NCBI GenBank assembly: GCA_902802575.1
Contig: CADCMN010000002.1
Coordinates: forward strand, 1 to 63,594
Length of the DNA stretch: 63,594 nt
Source of the DNA: an uncultured Eubacteriales bacterium
Lineage (GTDB): Bacteria > Bacillota > Clostridia > Christensenellales > CAG-138
Direction of reading: 5' to 3'
Positions 1 to 7,864 of the stretch are shown piece after piece. The notes below the pieces were generated by a model, which had not been told where the DNA came from, searched no databases, and saw only the letters and a list, made by a program, of their open reading frames with translations. The translations under genes and the position numbers were made by a program. How positions within the stretch are numbered: the stretch's first letter is position 1; every line of letters starts with the position of its first letter.

Positions 1-624
1 GTTGAAGATGACCACGTCGTCCCGGGTGCGGCGAAGCTCCCAGGTCTTGTCGAAGATCTCCTTCACGTTGCTCTCGCAGCCGGGGGTGGCGATGACTTCG
101 CCGGCGATCTTGGAGAGCCAGTCGAACCGCTCCTTGCTCATCTCGGCGGGCAGGATGGCCACGCTCTCGCAGGCGAGGAGCTTGCTGTTGAAGGCGCCGC
201 CCCGGCAGTAGTTGCCGGTGGAGGGCCAGACGGCCTTGTTGTAGGTGGCGTCGAACTGGCCGGTGACCAGACGGGGCACCAGACAGCCGTAGGAGGCGCC
301 CACCTTGTGGCAGCCCGTGGGGAACCACTTGCCGATAAGGCAGAAGATGCGGGCCTTGACGCCGGTGAGGGAGCTGGGCAGCTCGATGTAGTTGACGGGG
401 CCGAACTCGCCGCCGTTCATGACGGGTTCGTTGTGCCAGGTGATGCGGAACAGGTTCAGGGGGTTCACGTCCCAAAGGCCCACGTTCTTCAAAGCTTCCT
501 TGACCTTGTCAGGGATCAGCTCGGGGTGCTTCATCTGCTCAAAGGTGGGCAGGATGATGTGGTTCTTCTTGGCGACTTCGACGTTCCGTTCCAGGGCTTC
601 CGGGTGGATGGTAAGATCGATCAT
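1..624 (-). CDS. PLP-dependent fold-type II enzyme, 3' end outside window
   Basis: This is the first 208 codons of a gene that runs off the left edge. The ATG at 624 follows an AAAGGA ribosome site. Residues 101-111 (FPTGCHKVGAS) look like the Schiff-base lysine segment of fold-type II PLP enzymes, with Lys107 as the likely PLP lysine. Residues 135-143 (STGNYCRGG) look like the substrate/phosphate loop. It follows ygeW by 24 bases and probably ends that operon. In related clusters this slot is held by ygeX (diaminopropionate ammonia-lyase), but from memory the lysine region does not resemble E. coli YgeX. I call a PLP lyase or synthase of unknown substrate. Family confidence is good, substrate confidence is low. 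Confidence 0.8.
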   Translation of the reverse strand, partial: MIDLTIHPEALERNVEVAKKNHIILPTFEQMKHPELIPDKVKEALKNVGLWDVNPLNLFRITWHNEPVMNGGEFGPVNYIELPSSLTGVKARIFCLIGKWFPTGCHKVGASYGCLVPRLVTGQFDATYNKAVWPSTGNYCRGGAFNSKLLACESVAILPAEMSKERFDWLSKIAGEVIATPGCESNVKEIFDKTWELRRTRDDVVIFN

Positions 625-648
625 ATTCGTTTTCCTTTCAGAAATATA

Positions 649-1863
649 TTAGGCGTTCCAACGCTTCACGTTGTTCTGTTCGAGCTCCAGGAGCTTTCTG
701 GCGGGATCCTTCACCTTCGCGAGGAAGATCATGGCTGCAATGATGTAGGGCTTGAAGGAGGCCTGCTTGTAGAGGGGATCGCGATAGCGATCGAAGACGG
801 AAGCGGCCACCTCGCCGGCCTCGCAGGAGACGTCGGTGATGTCGGCGGGCAGGCAGTGGAGATACAGGGCCTTGCCGTCCTTGGTGAGCTGCATCATCTC
901 CTCGGTGCACTCCCAATCCTTGTGCTCCGCGTTCTGGGCCAGGAGCCGCTTCTCCAGGGCTTTGATGCCCTCGATGTCGCCGTTTCCATAGAGCTCGGTG
1001 CGCTCCTCCATGGCCTTGAAGGGGGCCCAGGACTTGGGATAGACGATGTCGGCATCCTTGAAGGCTTCCTTCATGTCGTGGGTGATGGTGAACTTGGCGC
1101 CGGACTTCTTGCAGTTCTCCTCCGCCACCTTCACCACGTCGTCCATGATCTCGTAGCCCTCGGGATAAGCGAGGGTCACGTCCATGCCGAAGCGGGTGAA
1201 CAGGCCCGCCACGCCCTGAGGCACGGACAGGGGCTTGCCGTAGGAGGGGCTGTAGGCCCAGGTCATGGCCACTTTCTTGCCCTTCAAGTTCTTGATGGCC
1301 TCGTCGAGATCATCGCTTCCGCCCAGGGTGTGGATGCAGTGGAGCATATCCGCCATGCACTGGGTGGGATGGTCGATGTCGCACTGGAGGTTCACCAACG
1401 TGGGCTTCTGCTCGAGAACGCCCGCTTTGTTGCCCTCGGTGACGGCGTTCACCACATTGTGCATGTAGGTATTGCCCTTGCCGATGTACATGTCGTCCCG
1501 GATGCCAATGACGTCCGCCATGAAGGAGATCATGTTGGCGGTCTCCCGAACGGTTTCACCATGGGCGATCTGGCTCTTGCCCTCGTCCAGGTCCTGTACC
1601 TCGATGCCCAGCAGGTTGCAGGCGGAGGCGAAGGAGAAACGGGTGCGGGTGGAGTTGTCACGGAACAGGGAGATGCCAAGACCGGAATCGAAGATCTTGG
1701 TGGAGATGTTGTTTTCCCTGAGATGGCGGAGGGCGTCGGCCACGGTAAACACGGCCGCGATCTCATCGTCAGTCTTTTCCCAGGTCAGGAAAAAGTCGCC
1801 GTTGTACATGTTGTCGAACTTCAGTTGGTCAAGTTTGTCGGTGTACTTTTTGACGTTGCTCAT
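649..1863 (-). CDS. ygeW: Knotted carbamoyltransferase YgeW
   Basis: The 404-residue protein belongs to the aspartate/ornithine carbamoyltransferase superfamily. The carbamoyl-phosphate loop STRTR is at residues 71-75 inside FRDNSTRTRFSF, DHPTQ follows in the middle of the chain, and HCLP is at about 336-339. Length and motifs fit the YgeW branch (E. coli about 396 residues) rather than ArgF; a true ArgF lies at 21860. In this branch the natural substrate is not settled. The cluster context suggests a carbamoyl transfer during purine or urate breakdown, possibly yielding carbamoyl phosphate. It is co-directional with ygeY upstream (33-base gap) and the PLP enzyme downstream. Confidence 0.93.
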   Translation of the reverse strand: MSNVKKYTDKLDQLKFDNMYNGDFFLTWEKTDDEIAAVFTVADALRHLRENNISTKIFDSGLGISLFRDNSTRTRFSFASACNLLGIEVQDLDEGKSQIAHGETVRETANMISFMADVIGIRDDMYIGKGNTYMHNVVNAVTEGNKAGVLEQKPTLVNLQCDIDHPTQCMADMLHCIHTLGGSDDLDEAIKNLKGKKVAMTWAYSPSYGKPLSVPQGVAGLFTRFGMDVTLAYPEGYEIMDDVVKVAEENCKKSGAKFTITHDMKEAFKDADIVYPKSWAPFKAMEERTELYGNGDIEGIKALEKRLLAQNAEHKDWECTEEMMQLTKDGKALYLHCLPADITDVSCEAGEVAASVFDRYRDPLYKQASFKPYIIAAMIFLAKVKDPARKLLELEQNNVKRWNA

Positions 1864-1896
1864 AAGGCCTCCTGTATGATTTTTTCTGTGAAACGC

Positions 1897-3273
1897 TCAG
1901 TCGTTGGCGAACTTGGTGTCCGTCTTCCCAGCCCGGTAAACGGTCACATCGCCGGAGTTGTTTTCAGGATGGTAGTTCATAGGCACCGCGGCATAGAGGG
2001 CGGCGCAGGTGACCAGATCCTGCTTCCAGGTGATCTCGTTGGGCGCATGGGCCTGGGACTCGGCGCCGGGGCCGAAGCCCACGCAGGGGATGCCGTAGCG
2101 GCCCTGGATGGACACGCCGTTGGTGGAGAAGGTCCACTTGTCGATCAGGGGCCGATGCCTGAGGTGCATGGCGCTCTCGGAGCCGATGCGCTCCGACCCG
2201 AAGAGGGCCTTGTGGGCGTCGGCCAGAGCCTGGACGTGGGCGGCGGTCTCCTTGTTGATCCAGGTGGGGAAATAGCACTCGGTCTCGTATTTGAGGCCGG
2301 TCCAGGCGGGACGGTCATACATATACATGGAGACCTTCACGTCCTTGGCGTATTTCCTGCAGGCGGGAAGGTTGCGGATCTCTTCCAGGCAGGAATCCCA
2401 GGTCTCGCCCGCAGTCATGCGGCGATCCAGAGACACGGCGCAGGAGTCGGCCACGGCGCAGCGGGAGGGCGAGGTGTAGAAGATCTGGGAGGCGGTGATG
2501 GTGCCCCGGCCCAGGAAGCGTGCGTCCTCATAGTGCTCGGGATTGTATTTGGGATCCAGCATCTTCACGAGGCCCTTGATCTCATCCCCATCGGTGGCGG
2601 TGTTCTCATTGAGGGCGCGCACGTCCTGGAGGATGTCGGCCATCTTGTAGATAGCGTTGTCGCCGCGCTCGGGGGCGGAACCGTGGCAGGAGACGCCGCG
2701 AACGTCCACCCGGATCTCCATGCGGCCCCGATGGCCGCGATAGATGCCACCATCGGTGGGCTCAGTGGAAACCACGAACTCGGGAGTGACGCCGTCCTCT
2801 TTATGGATGTACTGCCAGCAAAGGCCGTCGCAGTCCTCCTCCTGAACGGAGGCGACCACCAGGATCTTGTAGCCCTCGGGGATCAGACCCAGGTCCTTCA
2901 TGATCTTGGCGCCGTACACAGCGGAGACCACGCCGCCCTCCTGATCGGAACCGCCGCGACCGTAGATGATGTCGTCGGTTTCATACCCCTCGTAGGGATT
3001 GTGCTCCCAGTTGGCGATGTTGCCGATGCCCACGGTGTCGATGTGTCCGTCGAAAGCGATGATCTTCTCTCCCTCGCCCATCCAGCCAAGAGCGTTGCCC
3101 TCGGGATCGATTTCAGCTTTGTCAAACCCCAGGGCTTCCATCTCTGCGATGGTGCGCTTCACCACGCCTTCCTCCTCACAGCTCTCGCTGGGGATGGCGA
3201 TCAAATCCCGGAGAAACTTGGTCATAGCCGGCAGATATGCCTGGGCCGCTTCTTTGATCTTCGTGTAATCCAT
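1897..3273 (-). CDS. ygeY: YgeY-type M20 family metallohydrolase
   Basis: A 458-residue zinc hydrolase of the M20/ArgE/DapE family, assigned to the selenium-metabolism-associated YgeY subgroup. Visible metal-site motifs are FDGHIDT (His and bridging Asp), [10 protein letters not shown] (second Asp region) and QEEDCDG (catalytic Glu pair). The start at 3273 is chosen because it has a strong AGGAGG site 6-7 bases upstream; a longer frame reaching 3348 would run through the promoter and has no ribosome site. It is the first gene of the leftward operon ygeY-ygeW-PLP enzyme. It probably hydrolyses an amide or carbamoyl intermediate of purine-ring breakdown, which is inferred from context. Confidence 0.92.
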   Translation of the reverse strand: MDYTKIKEAAQAYLPAMTKFLRDLIAIPSESCEEEGVVKRTIAEMEALGFDKAEIDPEGNALGWMGEGEKIIAFDGHIDTVGIGNIANWEHNPYEGYETDDIIYGRGGSDQEGGVVSAVYGAKIMKDLGLIPEGYKILVVASVQEEDCDGLCWQYIHKEDGVTPEFVVSTEPTDGGIYRGHRGRMEIRVDVRGVSCHGSAPERGDNAIYKMADILQDVRALNENTATDGDEIKGLVKMLDPKYNPEHYEDARFLGRGTITASQIFYTSPSRCAVADSCAVSLDRRMTAGETWDSCLEEIRNLPACRKYAKDVKVSMYMYDRPAWTGLKYETECYFPTWINKETAAHVQALADAHKALFGSERIGSESAMHLRHRPLIDKWTFSTNGVSIQGRYGIPCVGFGPGAESQAHAPNEITWKQDLVTCAALYAAVPMNYHPENNSGDVTVYRAGKTDTKFAND

Positions 3274-3303
3274 ACGCAACCTCCTACCTATATTAGAGTA
3301 CAA

Positions 3304-3348
3304 TTGCAGTATATCACACCTGCAAAGAATTGCAATGTGATATTGCAA
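3304..3348. promoter_or_regulatory. Imperfect inverted repeat flanking the ygeY promoter
   Basis: The left arm TTGCAGTATATCACA (3304-3318) and right arm TGTGATATTGCAA (3336-3348) are inverted copies differing by a 2-base insertion and a few bases. The left arm covers the -10 box of the leftward promoter and the right arm lies just upstream of its -35 box. This is the layout expected of an operator for a regulator shared by the two divergent operons. The regulator itself is not in the window. Confidence 0.5.
3308..3335 (-). promoter_or_regulatory. Sigma-A-type promoter for ygeY-ygeW operon
   Basis: Read leftward: -35 TTGCAA (3335-3330), a 16-base spacer, and -10 TATACT (3313-3308). The predicted RNA start is about 28 bases before the ygeY start codon, leaving room for its AGGAGG site. 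Confidence 0.5.
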
Positions 3349-3395
3349 AATTTTAATTTGGAAGCCAAATTATTTTTTGATTTCTGTTGCATATA

Positions 3396-3425
3396 TTGAT
3401 TTTTGCCCATGGTACGTGGTACACT
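3396..3425 (+). promoter_or_regulatory. Candidate promoter for ssnA-ygfK-xdh operon
   Basis: TTGATT (3396-3401), an 18-base spacer, and TACACT (3420-3425). This gives a leader of roughly 110 bases before ssnA, which carries the hairpin at 3472-3513. Confidence 0.4.
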
Positions 3426-3471
3426 ATGCAATAAAAGGAATATATTTTTCGGCTGTAAGGGAGTGCTTCGC

Positions 3472-3513
3472 GCGCGGGCTGTCAAACCTTGTGTTTGGTC
3501 CGCGCTGTTTTTA
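3472..3513 (+). terminator. Terminator-like hairpin inside the ssnA leader (possible attenuator)
   Basis: GCGCGG (3472-3477) pairs with CCGCGC (3500-3505), and inside it CAAAC (3483-3487) pairs with GTTTG (3493-3497). A TGTTTTTAT run follows at once. It lies between the candidate promoter and the ssnA ribosome site, so it would stop transcription before the operon unless prevented. A standard end-of-gene role is excluded because no rightward gene precedes it. Confidence 0.5.
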
Positions 3514-3541
3514 TAGAACCTATTTCCAAAGGAGGCAAGCC

Positions 3542-4882
3542 ATGATTCTTATCACCAACGGAAAAGTGATCACCCGGGACGCGGATCGGCCCTATTTTTC
3601 GGATGGCGCCGTGCTGGTGGACGGTCGGTATATCAAGGCCATCGGTCCCCGCATCGAGCTGGAAACAGCTTACCCAGACGCCCAGCGGGTGGACGCCCAT
3701 GGCGGCGTCATCATGCCGGCGTTCATCAACGTCCATTCCCATATCTACAGCGCCTTGGCCAGGGGCCTTTCCATCAAGGGCTTCAACCCCACCAACTTCT
3801 ATGAGATCCTGGATGGTATGTGGTGGGCCATCGACCGGAACCTGACCCTGGAAGGCACTCGGGCCAGCGCCTACACCACCATTATCGACGGCATCAAAAC
3901 CGGCTGCACCACCATCTTCGATCACCATGCCAGCTACAAGGCCATCTCCGGCTCCCTCTTTGAGATCGAAAAGGTGGCCAAGGAGCTGGGCGTTCGGGCC
4001 TGCCTGTGCTACGAGGTGTCCGAGCGGGACGGAGAGAAGAAGTGCGACGAGGCCATCGAGGAGAACGCCAACTTCATCACCCACTGCGAGCAGGCCTCCG
4101 ATCCCATGATCGCCGCCATGTTCGGCGGCCACGCCCTGTTCACTATCTCCGACAAAACCTTTGAGAAGATGCAGAAGGCCAACAACGGCCGGACCGGCTA
4201 CCACATCCACGTGTCCGAAGGTCTCAACGACGTGTACGATTCCGCTTTGAACTACGGCACCCGGTCCGTGAACCGGCTGCTGAACAACGGCATTTTGGGC
4301 GAGAAGACCATGCTGGGCCACTGCATCCACGTGAACAGCGGCGAGATGGACATCATCCGGGACACTCACACCATGGTCTGCAACAACGCGGAATCCAATA
4401 TGGGCAACGCAGTTGGCTGCTCACCCATCCGCCAGATGATGGCGAATGACATCCTGGTGGGCATGGGCACCGACAGCTACACCTTCGACATGCTGGAAGC
4501 GTTGAAGGTGAGCCTCATCATCCAGCGGCACAACGCCTGTATGCCCAACGTGGCCTGGGGCGAGGTCACCAAGATGCTCTTTGAGAACAACGCGAAGATC
4601 GCCGCCAAGTACTTCCCGGACAAACTGGGCAAGCTGAAGGAAGGCTATGCGGCGGATATCATCGTCATGGACTATAAGCCCTTCTCCCCCTTCTCCGGCG
4701 CCAACATCGACGGCCACATGATCTTCGGCATGACGGGCCGCCAGTGCGAGTTCACCATGTGCGCCGGCCGCATCCTCATGCAGGATCGGAAGCTGGTGGG
4801 CATCGACGAGGAAGCCGTCAACGCCCACACCATGGAGGAGAGCATCAAGCTTTGGAAGGCTTTAGACAGCTACAACGGATAA
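3542..4882 (+). CDS. ssnA: Amidohydrolase-family enzyme SsnA
   Basis: A 446-residue amidohydrolase of the SsnA group (guanine deaminase/chlorohydrolase-like). Metal ligands appear as HSH in NVHSHIYSALARG near residue 60, a His in HIHVSEG, LGHCIHV, and the Asp of MGTDSYTF. The start at 3542 has an AAAGGAGG site 7 bases upstream; the frame is open further upstream but only through leader sequence. It is the first gene of ssnA-ygfK-xdh-ferredoxin, with 21 bases before ygfK. The family deaminates or ring-opens heterocycles; here a purine-derived ring is the likely substrate. Confidence 0.93.
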   Translation: MILITNGKVITRDADRPYFSDGAVLVDGRYIKAIGPRIELETAYPDAQRVDAHGGVIMPAFINVHSHIYSALARGLSIKGFNPTNFYEILDGMWWAIDRNLTLEGTRASAYTTIIDGIKTGCTTIFDHHASYKAISGSLFEIEKVAKELGVRACLCYEVSERDGEKKCDEAIEENANFITHCEQASDPMIAAMFGGHALFTISDKTFEKMQKANNGRTGYHIHVSEGLNDVYDSALNYGTRSVNRLLNNGILGEKTMLGHCIHVNSGEMDIIRDTHTMVCNNAESNMGNAVGCSPIRQMMANDILVGMGTDSYTFDMLEALKVSLIIQRHNACMPNVAWGEVTKMLFENNAKIAAKYFPDKLGKLKEGYAADIIVMDYKPFSPFSGANIDGHMIFGMTGRQCEFTMCAGRILMQDRKLVGIDEEAVNAHTMEESIKLWKALDSYNG

Positions 4883-4903
4883 ATGGATCAGGAGGCATAG
4901 ACT

Positions 4904-7852
4904 ATGAGCGAACGCATGAACCCCATTCCCTTTGAGAAGCTCCTCGCCCGGGTGCTGCAGGAATACGACCGGGAGGGCACCGTCTTCGGCGTCCACGCCA
5001 AATACGAGGCGGAGCGGCCGGGGCTGCCCCTCTTCGGCGGACGGATCGAGACCCCCTTCGGCCCCGCCGCCGGGCCCAATACCCAGCTTTCCGAGAACAT
5101 CGTCGCCGGATACTTCACCGGGGCTCGGTTCTTCGAGCTCAAGACCGTGCAGAAGATGGACGGCGAGGATTTGGCCCGGTGCATCAACCGCCCCTGCATC
5201 AAGGCGGACGACGAGGGCTACAACTGCGAGTGGTCCACGGAGCTCACCGTGCCCCAGGCTTTCACAGAGTATGTGAACGCCTACGTCGTCATCAAGATCA
5301 TCTCCAAGCTCTGGCATCTGGGCGACCCCAACGGGTTCATGTTCAACATGAGCGTGGGGTATGATTTGGCCGGGATCAAAACGGAGAAGATCGATACCTT
5401 CATCGAGGGCATGAAGGACGCTTCCAAGACCGCAGCCTTCCAGAGCGCCGTTGCCGAGGCGAAAAAGCAGCTGCCTGAGCTTGCCGACTACATTGACGGC
5501 ATCGACCCCCACATCTGCACCAGCGTCACCATCTCCACCCTCCACGGCTGCCCGCCTCAGGAGATCGAGAGTATCGCCAGCTACCTCATCACCGAGAAGA
5601 AGCTCCACACCCTGGTCAAGTGCAACCCCACCATCCTGGGCTACGACTTCGCCCGTAAACGCCTCGATGAGGCCGGGTTCGACTACGTCTCCTTCGACGA
5701 CCATCATTTCAAAGAGGACCTGCAGTATAAGGATGCGGTGCCCATGTTCCATCGGCTCATGAAGCTGGCGGCGGAGAACGGCGTCACCTTTGGGCTGAAG
5801 CTCAGCAACACCTGCCCCGTGGACGTGAAGGCGGGCGAGCTCCCCAGCGAGGAGATGTACATGAGCGGCAAGTCCCTGTATCTGCTGACCATCGAGATGG
5901 CCGCCCGCATGGCGGAGGAGTTCGACGGAAAGCTGAGACTGTCCTTCTCCGGCGGCGCGGACGCCTTCAATATCAAGGCTCTCTTCAGAGCCGGTATCTG
6001 GCCCATCACCGTGGCCACCACAATTCTCAAACCCGGCGGCTACGACCGGTTCCGGGAGCTGGCGCAGGAGATATCCCGCTGCGCCTACAAGCCCTTCACG
6101 GCCGTGAATCCGGCAGCGGTCCGGGCTCTCTCCGACAAGGCGGCCCAGGACGTGCACCACCGCAAGCCCATCAAGCCCCTGCCCAGCCGCAAGAGCCGGG
6201 AGCAGGTGCCGCTCCTCTCCTGCTTCACGGCCCCCTGCCAGGGCGGCTGCCCCATCCATCAGGACATTCCCGGGTATCTGGCCCTCAACGAAAAGGGCAA
6301 ATACCCTGAATCTCTGAAGCTCATCACCGAGAAAAACGCCCTGCCCTTCATCACGGGCACCATCTGCGCCCATCCCTGCATGAGCCGCTGCACCAGGAAC
6401 TTCTACGATGAGAGCGTAAATATCCGCAAAGCGAAGCTCACCGCCGCCCGTAAGGGTTTCGGGGCTCTCATGGCCCGGGGCGTGAAGAAGGAGCATCTGA
6501 CGAAAGCCAAGGTAGCCGTCATCGGCGGCGGCCCTGCGGGCATGGCGGCGGCCTTCTATCTCTCCCGCGCCGGCGCCAAGGTCACGGTGTTCGAGAAGGA
6601 GAAGGAGCTGGGCGGCACGGTCCGCCACGTGATCCCCGCCTTCCGCATCCCCGCCGCGGCCATCGACCGGGACGTGAAGCTGATCTCCTCCCTGGGGGCA
6701 GCTTTCGTGCTGGGCGCCCCCGCTCCTGCTCTGACGGAGTTGGAGAAGAAATTCGACTACATAATCCTGGCCGTGGGCGCCGAGAAGGCATCCCGGCTGA
6801 ACATCGGCGGGAAGGAATACAACGCCATCGAGTTTTTGAAAGCACTCAAGCGCAACGACTCCGTGGACCTGGGCGAGCATGTGATCGTCATCGGCGCGGG
6901 GAACACGGCCATGGACTGCGCCAGGGCGGCCCTGCGCTATCCCGGTGTGAAGGACGTGTCCATCGTCTACCGCCGCACCAAGAAGTATATGCCCGCCGAC
7001 GAGGAGGAAATGCTGCTGGCTCTGAAGGAGGGCGTGCAGTTCAAGGAGCTGCTGGCCCCCGTGAAGGCCGACGGTGAAAGCCTGCTGTGCCATAAAATGG
7101 TCCTGGGAGAGCCCGACGCTTCCGGCCGCCGGTCCCCGTTGGACACGGGCGAGGAGGTCTCTCTCCCCTGCTCCGCCCTCATCGCCTCCCTGGGCGAGAA
7201 GGTGGACACGGACATGCTCCTTGCCTACGGCGCGGCCCTCAACGAGAAGGGGCGGCCCGTGCTCCAAAATGGAAAGGTCTTCGTCCTGGGCGACGCCCGC
7301 CGGGGTCCCGCCACCGTGGTGGAGGCCATGGCGGACGCCTTGGCGGCCACGGAGGCCATCGTGGGCGAAGCGCGGCAGTACTCCCTGCCAAAAGGCACCG
7401 AAGTGGGCGAAGAGAAGCTGATCGAACGCAAGAGCCTGGGGAAGCTCAGCGGCGAAGCCGAGGACGTGTGCATGCACTGCAATGAGCTCTGCGAAAACTG
7501 CGTGTCCGTCTGCCCCAACCGGGCCAACGCCGCCGTTCGGATGCCCGGCAAGAAGGAACCCCAGATCCTGCATCTCGACTACCTGTGCAACGAGTGCGGC
7601 AACTGCGCCTCCTTCTGCCCCTATGCCTCCCGGCCCTACAAGGACAAGTTCACCCTGTTTGAAAACGAAAAGGACTTCGCCGACAGCACCAACCAAGGTT
7701 TCTGCGTGACGAACCTGAAGAAGAAACAGGTGAAGGTCCGGCTGAACGGCGAAGAGAAAAGGTATGACCTTACCAAAGAGAACGATCTCGACAGGGACAT
7801 CGAGGTGCTGATCCTGACGGTCCTGAAGGACTATCCCTATCTGCTGGTCTGA
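4904..7852 (+). CDS. ygfK: YgfK, multidomain flavin/Fe-S oxidoreductase subunit
   Basis: The 982-residue protein matches YgfK, often annotated as putative selenate reductase subunit (E. coli about 1030 residues). Residues about 1-400 resemble a dihydroorotate-dehydrogenase-like barrel. About 440-540 is a cysteine-rich Fe-S segment (CQGGCPIHQDIPGY, CAHPCMSRC) as in glutamate synthase small subunits. About 545-800 holds an FAD site (VIGGGPAGMAAAFYL) and an NAD(P) site (VIVIGAGNTAMDCARAA). The C-terminus has two 4Fe-4S motifs (CMHCNELCENCVSVCP, CNECGNCASFCP). It starts 21 bases after ssnA and ends 12 bases before xdh, so it probably acts as the NAD(P)H-linked electron partner of the molybdenum hydroxylase. 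Confidence 0.92.
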   Translation: MSERMNPIPFEKLLARVLQEYDREGTVFGVHAKYEAERPGLPLFGGRIETPFGPAAGPNTQLSENIVAGYFTGARFFELKTVQKMDGEDLARCINRPCIKADDEGYNCEWSTELTVPQAFTEYVNAYVVIKIISKLWHLGDPNGFMFNMSVGYDLAGIKTEKIDTFIEGMKDASKTAAFQSAVAEAKKQLPELADYIDGIDPHICTSVTISTLHGCPPQEIESIASYLITEKKLHTLVKCNPTILGYDFARKRLDEAGFDYVSFDDHHFKEDLQYKDAVPMFHRLMKLAAENGVTFGLKLSNTCPVDVKAGELPSEEMYMSGKSLYLLTIEMAARMAEEFDGKLRLSFSGGADAFNIKALFRAGIWPITVATTILKPGGYDRFRELAQEISRCAYKPFTAVNPAAVRALSDKAAQDVHHRKPIKPLPSRKSREQVPLLSCFTAPCQGGCPIHQDIPGYLALNEKGKYPESLKLITEKNALPFITGTICAHPCMSRCTRNFYDESVNIRKAKLTAARKGFGALMARGVKKEHLTKAKVAVIGGGPAGMAAAFYLSRAGAKVTVFEKEKELGGTVRHVIPAFRIPAAAIDRDVKLISSLGAAFVLGAPAPALTELEKKFDYIILAVGAEKASRLNIGGKEYNAIEFLKALKRNDSVDLGEHVIVIGAGNTAMDCARAALRYPGVKDVSIVYRRTKKYMPADEEEMLLALKEGVQFKELLAPVKADGESLLCHKMVLGEPDASGRRSPLDTGEEVSLPCSALIASLGEKVDTDMLLAYGAALNEKGRPVLQNGKVFVLGDARRGPATVVEAMADALAATEAIVGEARQYSLPKGTEVGEEKLIERKSLGKLSGEAEDVCMHCNELCENCVSVCPNRANAAVRMPGKKEPQILHLDYLCNECGNCASFCPYASRPYKDKFTLFENEKDFADSTNQGFCVTNLKKKQVKVRLNGEEKRYDLTKENDLDRDIEVLILTVLKDYPYLLV

Positions 7853-7864
7853 TAAAGGAGGATC

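Noticed and set aside
307..3399. A 1030-codon open frame on the plus strand
   Set aside because: It is antisense to ygeW and ygeY, has low-complexity Gly/His/Leu composition, and arises from GC-rich codon bias of the real minus-strand genes.
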